Positions 7,940 through 15,108 of a stretch of DNA of 40,362 nucleotides are shown piece by piece. Under the pieces are notes generated by a model, which made no database searches, had not been told where the DNA came from, and saw nothing but the letters and a program-made list of their open reading frames with translations. This stretch comes from CAMLQK01 sp035478775 (lineage in GTDB: Bacteria; Patescibacteriota; Saccharimonadia; Saccharimonadales; UBA4665), in the NCBI GenBank assembly GCA_035478775.1, contig DATIJG010000009.1, positions 1 through 40,362 on the forward strand, in the 5' to 3' direction. Numbering within the stretch: the first letter of the stretch is position 1; every line of letters begins with the position of its first letter. The translations under genes and the position numbers were made by a program.

Positions 7940-9454
7940 CTACTTTGCGTATTCGGTAGCGCGGGTTTCGCGGATCACATTTACTTTAATGGTGCCCGGA
8001 TATTGCATGGTCGATTCAATTTTGGTGGCAATATCGCGCGCCAGTTTAATCGCGCCCAAGTCATCCACATTTTGTGGCCTTACAAATACACGCACTTCAC
8101 GGCCAGCCGAAATAGCGTAGGCTTTTTCAATGCCCTTAAAGCTCGTCGCCACATTTTCCAATTCTTTCATGCGTTCTACAAAATTTTCGGCACTGATGTT
8201 ACGGGCACCTGGGCGAGCGGCACTAATAGCGTCGACCACCCGGATAATGAGCGCTTCGACACTGGTCGCTTCGACATCATCATGATGCTGTTCGGCGGCC
8301 AAAGCAACTGCTTCGGGCGCACCATATTTGCGCAGCATTTCGCCCGAAATATGGTGATGCTTGCCTTCTATTTTGTGCGTAAGCGCCTTACCGAGGTCGT
8401 GCACTAGCGCCGCATATTTCGCAGTTTTTACGTTAGCGCCAAGTTCTTCGGCAATAATTCCGGCGATGTGCGCCATTTCGGTACTGTGCTTCAGCACGTT
8501 TTGGCCGTAACTGGTACGGAATTTAAGTTCACCAAGTAAGTGCAAAATTTCTTTTGGAATGCCGATAACACCGACTTCGCGAGCCGCATCCTCACCGGCG
8601 CGCACTACTTCCTTTTCGACGTTCTTTTGTGCTTTTTCAACTACCTCTTCGATACGGCCAGGATGGATACGGCCGTCTTTCATAAGCATTTCAAGAGCCT
8701 GGCGGGCGACTTCGCGGCGCACTGGGTCGAACGAGCTGAGCACGATGTAGCCCGGCGTGTCGTCAACCATAATATCCACGCCTGTTGCACGCTGCAATGC
8801 CTGGATGTTACGGCCTTCTTTACCGATAATGCGGCCCTTCATTTCTTCGTCTTCGAGCTTGATACTAGTTACAGTACGCTCGGCGGTTACCTCAGATGCC
8901 ATGCGTTCCATAGCAGTTACAATAATCAATGCCGCTTTGTCTTCGGCTTCCTCGCGAGCTTCGTCTTGTAACTTCGCAACTAAGCCGGTAAGGTCGTTCT
9001 TAACGTCACGCTCGGTCATTTGCATCAGTTTTTCGGCAGCATCTTTGGTGCTAAGCTTTGCGATTTTCTCGAGCTTCTCTTGTTGGCGCTTGCGGATTTC
9101 GCGGATTTCATCTTTTAACTGCTCGATTTCGGTTTCACCACGGCGTAAGCTTTCACTACGTTTATCAAGATTATCGAGCTTTTTATCGAGCACTTCTTCA
9201 CGCGTTACTAAACGCTGCTCAATATCTTTAAGCTCGTTGCGGCGCGTTTTTTCGTCTTTGCGGCCGGCTTCGGCAATCTTTGCGGCTTCCTCGCGAGCTT
9301 CATCAAGTGTTTTATGCGCTTCACGCTTGGCTTTTTCCAATTCTTTATTGGCTTGCGTTTGAGCTGACCCCAAGCGCCGTTTGGTAACCATTGTATTAGC
9401 GCCAAAACCAACAGCAAGCCCGGCCACAGCGAGTACTATGGTAATTGGATCCAT
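7940..9454 (-). CDS. rny: Ribonuclease Y
   Basis: This membrane-anchored endoribonuclease starts mRNA decay. From the ATG at 9454 it has 504 residues: an N-terminal helix (about 3-22), a long charged coiled coil (about 30-185), a KH domain with GRIIGKEGRN (207-216), and an HD domain with LKHSTEMAH and VHDLGK (H352, D353) holding the metal site. I prefer this start to the further upstream in-frame ATG because AGAAAGGA lies just ahead and the membrane helix then begins at once, as in other RNase Y proteins. It is the first gene of the rny-Nudix-ymdB unit, and a long leader precedes it. Confidence 0.97.
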   Translation of the reverse strand: MDPITIVLAVAGLAVGFGANTMVTKRRLGSAQTQANKELEKAKREAHKTLDEAREEAAKIAEAGRKDEKTRRNELKDIEQRLVTREEVLDKKLDNLDKRSESLRRGETEIEQLKDEIREIRKRQQEKLEKIAKLSTKDAAEKLMQMTERDVKNDLTGLVAKLQDEAREEAEDKAALIIVTAMERMASEVTAERTVTSIKLEDEEMKGRIIGKEGRNIQALQRATGVDIMVDDTPGYIVLSSFDPVRREVARQALEMLMKDGRIHPGRIEEVVEKAQKNVEKEVVRAGEDAAREVGVIGIPKEILHLLGELKFRTSYGQNVLKHSTEMAHIAGIIAEELGANVKTAKYAALVHDLGKALTHKIEGKHHHISGEMLRKYGAPEAVALAAEQHHDDVEATSVEALIIRVVDAISAARPGARNISAENFVERMKELENVATSFKGIEKAYAISAGREVRVFVRPQNVDDLGAIKLARDIATKIESTMQYPGTIKVNVIRETRATEYAK

Positions 9455-9650
9455 ACACATCCTTTCTGATACCTTGGAACGCCAGTGGTTTAGACTGGCA
9501 AAAAGCAATCGCTTTCACTTCTCTAGCTTTTCGTAATCCGGCTAAATACGGGCGTACCTACAAGGTAATTCTGGCTTTAAGTAAGTTGATATCTAAAATT
9601 TCGGATTTTCGGTTGTTGAAAATATACTGTCAATCCTGTGTTAAACTATA
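9455..9650 (-). promoter_or_regulatory. Long 5' leader of rny with a stem-loop near the ribosome site
   Basis: From the predicted start near 9638 the leader is about 180 nt, unlike most genes here. At 9481-9499 GCCAGT pairs perfectly with ACTGGC around a 7-nt loop, shortly before the ribosome site AGAAAGGA. The rest shows no fold I recognise as a known riboswitch. An autoregulatory leader is possible. Confidence 0.4.
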
Positions 9651-9674
9651 CGCCTGTTTCGCTCGAGTGGTCAA
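9645..9674 (-). promoter_or_regulatory. Promoter of rny
   Basis: Minus-strand TTGACC (9669-9674) and TATAGT (9645-9650) are 18 bp apart, just downstream of the tsaB stop. Confidence 0.6.
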
Positions 9675-9704
9675 TAACAGATACAGTCTATACGCAAGGA
9701 GTTG

Positions 9705-10097
9705 CTACTTGTGGGGTGATGTAATATTTGCATCCCGGCCATAAAACGGTAAAGCGACTTCATCTTGCCCACCCGCTTGCAGTCGGCTGATGCCTTTTTG
9801 TATCCAGCTCTCGGTTTGTTCTGCCACAATTGGCACATGCAAGCTGGCTGCTAGAGCGTTGGCCACACTCATGCCGATCCGCAGGCCAGTGAAACTGCCC
9901 GGCCCCTGATATATCACTATGCCATCAATGTCTTTCCAAGTTTTCTGCTGGGCTGTGAGTACAGTCTCAAGGGTAGTGTGAATAGTGTTAGAAAGCTCAC
10001 GATGCGCCTGCCAGGTTTGGTACTCAAGCTTGGTTTGATTATCGAAAAGTCCTGCCTCGGCTTGTGGATTATCGGTGCGGATAGTCAGGACAATCAT
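9705..10097 (-). CDS. tsaB: TsaB, tRNA t6A synthesis factor (short form)
   Basis: TsaB is the partner of TsaD and TsaE in forming threonylcarbamoyl-adenosine at position 37 of ANN-decoding tRNAs. This protein has 130 residues, against about 220-230 in E. coli or Bacillus. The hallmark GPGSFTGLRIG (65-75) and the ASKH-type first lobe are present, and the C-terminus ends with PFYGRDANIT, which resembles the usual TsaB tail. Most of the second lobe is therefore missing rather than cut by a frameshift. The start codon overlaps the tsaE stop by 4 nt (ATGA), indicating translational coupling. Confidence 0.88.
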   Translation of the reverse strand: MIVLTIRTDNPQAEAGLFDNQTKLEYQTWQAHRELSNTIHTTLETVLTAQQKTWKDIDGIVIYQGPGSFTGLRIGMSVANALAASLHVPIVAEQTESWIQKGISRLQAGGQDEVALPFYGRDANITSPHK

Positions 10098-10564
10098 GCG
10101 TGCGCCGCTCTTATTAAATAGTCAAGAGATTCTGGCGCTCGCAACATTACGCGTCGACCATCCGATGGCGTTTTCTCGATTGTAATAGTGAGCCGTTTAT
10201 CTGGTAGCACGTTTTTCACAACGCCACCCCATTCTACAACCGCAACCACCTTGGGGTCACCGATTATTTCAGCAAGTTCTTCGGCAATTAAACCGGCTTC
10301 GTGCAAGCGATAAAAATCAAAGTGGTGCAGCTCAAGGTCACCAGCTTCATAAATCCGGCTAATGGTAAACGTTGGGCTTGTTACGCGGTCAATGCTACCC
10401 ATGCCACGTGCCAAACCACGCACAAACGTCGTTTTTCCGCCCCCTAAATCACTTACAAGTTCAAGCACCTCACCCCCCTTTATCGCTTTTCCTAAGCGTT
10501 CGGCGAGCTGCTCGGTTTGCTCTGAACTGGTAGAATCTGTTTGCCATGTCACGACGGTACTCAT
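10094..10564 (-). CDS. tsaE: TsaE, ATPase of the t6A complex
   Basis: This P-loop protein drives the TsaBD cycle for tRNA t6A37 modification. From the ATG at 10564 it has 156 residues. Motifs are the Walker A SDLGGGKTTF (about 36-45), VTSPTFT, HHFDFYRL and VVEWGG, all typical of TsaE. An in-frame GTG at 10585 is an alternative start. The first 95 nt overlap the 3' end of the lamin-tail gene in another frame. TsaE helix residues preceding the P-loop lie in that overlap, so both genes look genuine. The gene is coupled to tsaB by a 4-nt overlap; tsaD is not in the window. Confidence 0.92.
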   Translation of the reverse strand: MSTVVTWQTDSTSSEQTEQLAERLGKAIKGGEVLELVSDLGGGKTTFVRGLARGMGSIDRVTSPTFTISRIYEAGDLELHHFDFYRLHEAGLIAEELAEIIGDPKVVAVVEWGGVVKNVLPDKRLTITIEKTPSDGRRVMLRAPESLDYLIRAAHA

Positions 10565-12098
10565 ACGCCCCATATAGTAGCGCACAAGCCCCTATTAAAG
10601 CAATGGCCTGGACATGCAGGGGTGTCTTGCTAACATCGGCTGCATTTTGCATGGTAGGCGCTTGAGTTTTAGAGGATGCCTGTTTACTAGGTTTGCCGGT
10701 AACGGTTTTAGTCGCTTTTGTGGTTTTAGCCGCGGCGGCCACGGTCTTTTTGGCTGTGATTATTTTCTGGGTGACCGTATTCGCACTAGCTTTTACTGCG
10801 CTAGTTGCCATATGAATTACATTTTCTGTGCCTGGCGTTGCGACATCGGTCCACTGCCAGGTGCCATTTGCGAGCGCCCATGCTTGGCCATCTTTAGCTG
10901 TGCCGTACTGGCCGGTTTGGCTAATTGTATTGCCGAACGGATCAAACAGCGACGCCAATCCACCACTGTTTACCAAGCCGAGGTGCGTATCGCGCGAATA
11001 CCACGCCATAAAACTTTGGGCTTGCAACATCGTTCCAGCAGGAAATACATACTGTTTAGAATCTGCCGATAATGCAAAACCTGTCAAATCATAATCTTGA
11101 TTATTACCATTATAAAGTTCGATAAACTCGTCGTTGGCATCAGTCTGGGGAGCGGCCGGGTTGGGTAAGATTTCGGTAATTTGCGGCGCTTCCAGCCCGA
11201 CATCTGAGAGCGGCACTCTAGGTACTGTGCTGCCTGGTGTACCTACTGGCTGGCCCCCAGGCAATAAAATGGCTGGCGGAGTTGACGTTGGTGGCTGTAT
11301 GCCGGTCGTGCCATCGCCACCGTCATCACCCGGAGGTTGGCACGACTGGTTAATAATATCTACTGTCGTCGAAACAGGCTCAGCTAATAGTTCGACGGCA
11401 TTAGTGTCCTGCGAAACCACGTTATCCGCCGTAGGTGACGGGCAGCTAGAGACTAAGAAGGCGTCGGGTGCATCGCCCGTCGCAAACACACCGACTGTAT
11501 CGACATGCCGTTTTATGCTTGACCCCGGTTCAATTGCGTCTAATAGCGTTACCTGCACACCAGAAATACTAGGTGATATAAGCGTATTTGCATTACCTTC
11601 GGTGGACCATTCAAGTGCATCTTCAGTGGAGTTTGATGAAGCGAGACTTGCCATATTTACTACTCGGATATGGCCAGAAGCTGCCGATAGTCCACTTGCA
11701 AATTGCGTGCTCGCATAATCTTGCAAGTAACTTTTCGTATCGCCCGCCGCTACAAAAGAACTCGCCAATAAGTAGTAGGTGCCTGGGTAAAATACACCCT
11801 TCAAACTTATCGCCTTTGCTTTTTGCCAGTCTGTAGCGGCGGCACTTGCTATTTGCAGCTGCCAACCACCCGCACTAAGGTCAATCGCACTTGCCGATTG
11901 GTTATATAGTTCTATAAATTCTTGTGAAGCGCTGGCGACACTGCCGGGTTGCATTTCGGTAATAATGATTGGGCTCGTGAGTTGCGATGAAGCAGCCGTG
12001 GTTGCGCTGGCAGCCAACGTTGGGAATACCTGCATAGCTGCAAAGACAATATTTACAAATAGATACAATGTGGTAGAGATATACTTTTTCTTTTTCAC
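10470..12098 (-). CDS. Secreted lamin-tail-domain protein with C-terminal membrane anchor
   Basis: This 542-residue protein starts at a GTG with a leader MKKKKYISTTLYLF and a hydrophobic stretch ending near AASA (about 30), a likely signal peptide. Two lamin-tail-domain-like modules follow. The first is about 43-190 with ITEMQPG and QEFIELYNQS; the second is about 305-425 with ITEILPNP and DEFIELYNGN. A Pro/Gly/Thr-rich linker joins them. A Lys/Thr/Ala-rich stalk (about 430-490) leads to a membrane helix (about 494-512) and a basic tail ending RTLRKSDKGG. The topology predicts a cell-surface protein facing outward. Lamin-tail modules occur in bacterial secreted proteins, often near nucleases or adhesins. 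A role in host or surface contact is inference. Confidence 0.82.
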   Translation of the reverse strand: MKKKKYISTTLYLFVNIVFAAMQVFPTLAASATTAASSQLTSPIIITEMQPGSVASASQEFIELYNQSASAIDLSAGGWQLQIASAAATDWQKAKAISLKGVFYPGTYYLLASSFVAAGDTKSYLQDYASTQFASGLSAASGHIRVVNMASLASSNSTEDALEWSTEGNANTLISPSISGVQVTLLDAIEPGSSIKRHVDTVGVFATGDAPDAFLVSSCPSPTADNVVSQDTNAVELLAEPVSTTVDIINQSCQPPGDDGGDGTTGIQPPTSTPPAILLPGGQPVGTPGSTVPRVPLSDVGLEAPQITEILPNPAAPQTDANDEFIELYNGNNQDYDLTGFALSADSKQYVFPAGTMLQAQSFMAWYSRDTHLGLVNSGGLASLFDPFGNTISQTGQYGTAKDGQAWALANGTWQWTDVATPGTENVIHMATSAVKASANTVTQKIITAKKTVAAAAKTTKATKTVTGKPSKQASSKTQAPTMQNAADVSKTPLHVQAIALIGACALLYGAYEYRRDMANRFYQFRANRAARRTLRKSDKGG

Positions 12099-12104
12099 GC
12101 CGGA

Positions 12105-12133
12105 ATTCTACGCATAGTTGCCTCGTTTTGCAA
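12105..12133 (-). promoter_or_regulatory. Promoter of lamin-tail gene, leaderless GTG
   Basis: Minus-strand TTGCAA (12128-12133) and TAGAAT (12105-12110) have 17-bp spacing, and the -10 ends 6 nt before the GTG at 12098. This fixes the GTG as the start. Confidence 0.65.
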
Positions 12134-12141
12134 GCCCAACC

Positions 12142-12150
12142 TTATCCACA
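12142..12150 (+). other. Single perfect DnaA box
   Basis: TTATCCACA matches the strongest DnaA-binding site. It sits in the intergenic space between the divergent lamin-tail and PRC-barrel genes. No second perfect copy is seen close by, so it is not evidence for an origin. Confidence 0.35.
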
Positions 12151-12182
12151 GGTTTTGCCGTGCGCATTAGCTTACTTCGAGG

Positions 12183-12188
12183 TATACT
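12183..12188 (+). promoter_or_regulatory. -10 element of PRC-barrel gene, leaderless-type
   Basis: TATACT ends 6 nt before the ATG at 12195. The -35 is weak. Confidence 0.5.
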
Positions 12189-12194
12189 AAAACC

Positions 12195-12716
12195 ATGCTT
12201 CAGTTGAGCGATGTTTTGTCAAATCAGCCTATATTGAGTTTGCGTTCCGGCACCCCCGTGGCCACTATTACCGCTCCGATCATCAACCCTAACAACCTCC
12301 ATATCGAAGGTTTTTACTGCCAAGACAGCAAAGAAAAAAGAGTGCTTGTACTATTACCACAAGATATCCGTGACATCATTCCGCAGGGATTGGTAATTAA
12401 CGACCATGATGTTCTGGCTGAACCTCAAGACCTGGTACGACTACGTGACATTTTAAATTTACATTTTGAACTTATCGGGAAGCACGTATTCGATACGGCT
12501 GGTAAAAAGATTGGCAAGGTAGAAGATTATGCCACTGATCTGACAAGTTTGTATATTCAGCGCATTTATGTGACACAATCTATTTTAAAAAGTCTCACGG
12601 GCGGCAATTTAGGCATTGACCGCACCCAAATAGTTGAGATTACTCCTAAAAAAATCGTTGTTAACGAATTGCTCAATAAAATGTCAGCCAGCGCCCGGGT
12701 CACGCAAAACGCCTAA
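12195..12716 (+). CDS. PRC-barrel domain protein
   Basis: This 173-residue soluble protein appears to hold two PRC-barrel-like units. The N-terminal part (about 1-80) has LSLRSGTPVATI, and the clearer second part (about 90-155) has GKHVFDTAGKKIGKVEDY followed by IYVTQSILKS and IVEITPKKIVV. PRC barrels are small beta-barrel modules found in RimM and photosynthetic reaction-centre subunits, used for protein or RNA contact; a specific partner cannot be read here. The gene stands alone, divergent from the lamin-tail gene and convergent with recX. It has no RimM N-domain, so it is not RimM. Confidence 0.7.
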   Translation: MLQLSDVLSNQPILSLRSGTPVATITAPIINPNNLHIEGFYCQDSKEKRVLVLLPQDIRDIIPQGLVINDHDVLAEPQDLVRLRDILNLHFELIGKHVFDTAGKKIGKVEDYATDLTSLYIQRIYVTQSILKSLTGGNLGIDRTQIVEITPKKIVVNELLNKMSASARVTQNA

Positions 12717-12749
12717 GATTCAAAGTTACAAAAAACCAACCAAGACTGT

Positions 12750-12783
12750 ATTTGCATGGGTTAGCAAACAGAGACGTGCAAAT
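12750..12783. terminator. Possible terminator hairpin between convergent genes
   Basis: ATTTGCA and TGCAAAT form a 7-bp inverted repeat in the gap between the PRC-barrel gene and recX. There is no clear T-tract on either side, so the assignment is weak. Confidence 0.3.
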
Positions 12784-12804
12784 ATCGCTCGCATCACCGT
12801 GCAC

Positions 12805-13419
12805 CTATTCTGCGGTGTTCTCAGCTCCGGCTAACAAAGCGCGTTTAATATCATCGTACCCGAAACCTTGGCGCGCCAGATATTGCATAAACTTTACGTT
12901 GTCAGCGTATTTAGCACGTTTTTTTACAATGATTTGCTGCAAGACATCTTGTTCGGGCGTATCGTCTTCGGCCAATACTTCGTTAATAATGGTATCTGCC
13001 ACATGCTTTTGTTTAAGTTCAAGTACCAGTTTACGGCGGCTAGTGGGTTTTAATAGCCTGCGGTTTGCTACCCAAGTTTCCGCGAACGCCCTATCGCCAA
13101 GTAAGTTGAGGTCGGTGAGCCGTTCAACAATTGGCCGTACAAGCGGCTCGTCAACCTTTTTTCGCTGTAAGTATGTACGCAACTCCCACTCGCTGCGCGG
13201 TCGCATCACTACATAACGCAGGGCGTTGCCGTAAACTTTATCAGCCTGGGCAGATTCCTGCAGGGCTTTAAATTTTTGCTCATCAAATGCCTGCCCTACA
13301 GCTAAACCGCCCTGTAATAACCCTGCTTCACTTAGCCCAAAAGCAAATACCCCATCAATATATATCGAGTAACGATCGGGGCGTTTTAGCTGTTGTTTTA
13401 TATCAGTGATTTTGTACAT
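12805..13419 (-). CDS. recX: RecX, regulator of RecA
   Basis: RecX binds along RecA filaments and modulates their ATPase and strand exchange. The protein has 204 residues made of repeated three-helix units, with typical stretches RPRSEWELRTYLQRK (about 74-88) and LNLLGDRAFAETWVANR (about 104-120) and a third repeat near the C-terminus (QYLARQGFGYDDIKRAL). The N-terminal 60 residues form the beta-rich extension seen in many Gram-positive and CPR RecX proteins. It lies downstream of recA and a MazG-like gene on the same strand, probably in the same operon although 57 nt separate it from the latter. Confidence 0.9.
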   Translation of the reverse strand: MYKITDIKQQLKRPDRYSIYIDGVFAFGLSEAGLLQGGLAVGQAFDEQKFKALQESAQADKVYGNALRYVVMRPRSEWELRTYLQRKKVDEPLVRPIVERLTDLNLLGDRAFAETWVANRRLLKPTSRRKLVLELKQKHVADTIINEVLAEDDTPEQDVLQQIIVKKRAKYADNVKFMQYLARQGFGYDDIKRALLAGAENTAE

Positions 13420-13476
13420 CTCTTGTCGCTTTTTCAGGCTTTCCGGGCAATCATAGGGTAACCAGAAACAATCTCT

Positions 13477-13824
13477 TTAAAAGCCCTGACCGTCCACCCA
13501 CAACCGGCGTTTGTTAATTTCTTCTTTGTTGCAGACGGCGCTGGTTATATCTACACCAACCTGGTTACTCACACATGCGAGCATCCAAAATACATCGGCA
13601 ATTTCATGTTCTAAATTCACCACGCCAGAATCGGTCGCCAGTTTTACGCCGTTGTACACCCGAAGCGCCTTTGCGAGCTCGCCAACTTCTTCACACAACA
13701 TTATAAAATTATCGGACACGCTTTCTTTGTCGAAACCACGGTATTTTACCACTTCTTGAACATACTTTTGCAGTTGAGCGGTAGTAGCTTTTTTAGGTAA
13801 AACCGGATGGTCTTCGGGAACCAT
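13477..13824 (-). CDS. MazG-like nucleotide pyrophosphohydrolase
   Basis: This 115-residue all-alpha protein shows the MazG metal-binding pattern: CEEVGELAKA (E46-x2-E49) and HEIADVFWML (E74-x2-D77). Members hydrolyse NTPs or dNTPs to the monophosphate and pyrophosphate, cleaning the pool of abnormal nucleotides. The length fits a single-domain MazG homologue. It starts 1 nt after the recA stop and is therefore almost certainly in the recA operon. That placement suggests a house-cleaning role linked to DNA repair (inference). Confidence 0.85.
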   Translation of the reverse strand: MVPEDHPVLPKKATTAQLQKYVQEVVKYRGFDKESVSDNFIMLCEEVGELAKALRVYNGVKLATDSGVVNLEHEIADVFWMLACVSNQVGVDITSAVCNKEEINKRRLWVDGQGF

Positions 13825-13825
13825 A

Positions 13826-14851
13826 TTACTCCTTGTTAGCAGTAACTAGCACTCGTTCGGCGATTTCTTCCATGACTTTGGGGTTTTGCTGCAAGTACTG
13901 TTTAGCGGCCTCACGACCTTGGCCGATTTTGCCTTCGCCATACGCAAACCAGGCACCCGACTTATCGACAATATTGTGGATTACGGCGAGGTCAAGTATA
14001 TCGCCGGCACGAGAAATACCTTCGTTATACATAATGTCAAATTCGGCTTCGCGGAATGGTGGGGCAATCTTGTTTTTAACGACTTTCACCCGAGTACGGT
14101 TACCAATAACGGTATCGGCCTGCTTAATTTGTGAAATGCGGCGGATATCCATGCGTACCGAGGCGTAGAATTTCAGCGCATTACCGCCAGTAGTTGTTTC
14201 AGGATTGCCGAACATTACGCCAATCTTCATGCGGATTTGGTTAATGAACACCACTGTAGCCTTAGATTTATTAATAACACCCGTTAGCTTACGCAGAGCT
14301 TGGCTCATCAGACGCGCTTGCAAACCTGGCAGACTGTCGCCCATGTCGCCTTCGATTTCCGCCCGTGGCACCAGGGCTGCAACAGAGTCGACTACAATTA
14401 AGTCAACCGCGTTGGAACGCACCAACGTTTCGGCAATCTCGAGTGCCTGCTCACCGTTATCTGGTTGTGATAACAACAAATTGTCAACGTCTACACCGAT
14501 ACGCTTGGCATAAGTCGGGTCGAGGGCGTGTTCGGCATCAATAAAGGCAGCCGTGCCGCCGCGGCGCTGGACTTCGGCGATTGCATGTAATGTAAGTGTA
14601 GTCTTACCAGAACTTTCCGGACCATAAATTTCAATAACGCGACCGCGCGGCAAGCCGCCGCCAAGCGCTAGGTCTAGCGAAATACTACCCGTCGGATAAG
14701 TTTCCACCTTAGAAATAACTGTGTCGCCAAGCTTCATGATAGCGCCCTTGCCAAACTGCTTCTCGATCTGTTCCATTGCCAGGCTCAGCGCTTTGCCCTT
14801 GCCTTCGTCCTGCCCAGGTGCAGCGGTCTTTTTATCTGTTTTATCTGCCAT
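13826..14851 (-). CDS. recA: RecA recombinase
   Basis: This 341-residue RecA coats single-stranded DNA and performs homologous pairing. Recognisable parts include EKQFGKGAIMKLGD near the N-terminus, Walker A GPESSGKTT (about 75-83), Walker B LIVVDSVAAL, and loop regions with MSQALRKLTG and NQIRMKIGVMFGNPETTTGG. The acidic C-terminal tail is short. A ribosome site AAAGAAGGGA precedes the ATG. It heads the recA-MazG-recX unit. No LexA-type operator is visible in the leader. Confidence 0.98.
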   Translation of the reverse strand: MADKTDKKTAAPGQDEGKGKALSLAMEQIEKQFGKGAIMKLGDTVISKVETYPTGSISLDLALGGGLPRGRVIEIYGPESSGKTTLTLHAIAEVQRRGGTAAFIDAEHALDPTYAKRIGVDVDNLLLSQPDNGEQALEIAETLVRSNAVDLIVVDSVAALVPRAEIEGDMGDSLPGLQARLMSQALRKLTGVINKSKATVVFINQIRMKIGVMFGNPETTTGGNALKFYASVRMDIRRISQIKQADTVIGNRTRVKVVKNKIAPPFREAEFDIMYNEGISRAGDILDLAVIHNIVDKSGAWFAYGEGKIGQGREAAKQYLQQNPKVMEEIAERVLVTANKE

Positions 14852-14905
14852 ACTTATATCCCTTCTTTGGTTGCCCCACCTGCCATTCTATTCTGGCTTC
14901 TATCA

Positions 14906-14917
14906 ATTAGTATACCA
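14906..14917 (-). promoter_or_regulatory. Extended -10 promoter of recA
   Basis: Minus-strand TGGTATACT (TATACT at 14909-14914) has the TGn extension and compensates for a poor -35. It gives a leader of about 50 nt that contains the ribosome site. Confidence 0.5.
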
Positions 14918-15093
14918 GAAAAGCAAACCATTTTTTAGCAAGCTTTTACTTTAAAGCGGCATTATCGTACCCAAGGCTGCCTAAAAAAGCAAGCCGTTTT
15001 TTAACTGGTGTTTCGGGCTTAATAAACTGGTGCGGCAAGTTCCCGGCAACAAAAAACTGCCATAAAACTTATGGTTTTTAGCCAAAAATGCCT

Positions 15094-15099
15094 TATAAT
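15094..15099 (+). promoter_or_regulatory. -10 element of PilB-like gene, leaderless-type
   Basis: TATAAT ends 9 nt before the ATG at 15109, so the transcript would start within a few nucleotides of the start codon. Confidence 0.5.
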
Positions 15100-15108
15100 T
15101 AACTGTAA

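Noticed and set aside
8003..9362. Long plus-strand open frames opposite rny (134, 143 and 201 codons)
   Set aside because: They are mirror frames of the Ala/Glu/Lys-rich coiled coil and domains of RNase Y, giving Ser/Arg-rich low-complexity translations with no ribosome site.
9709..9744. Possible 12-codon peptide after AAGGAG on the plus strand, overlapping the tsaB end
   Set aside because: A TTG start, no conservation evidence, and overlap with tsaB. The ribosome-site match is probably chance.
12142..12150. Replication origin near the DnaA box
   Set aside because: Only a single box is present, with no cluster, AT-rich unwinding region or dnaA/dnaN neighbours.
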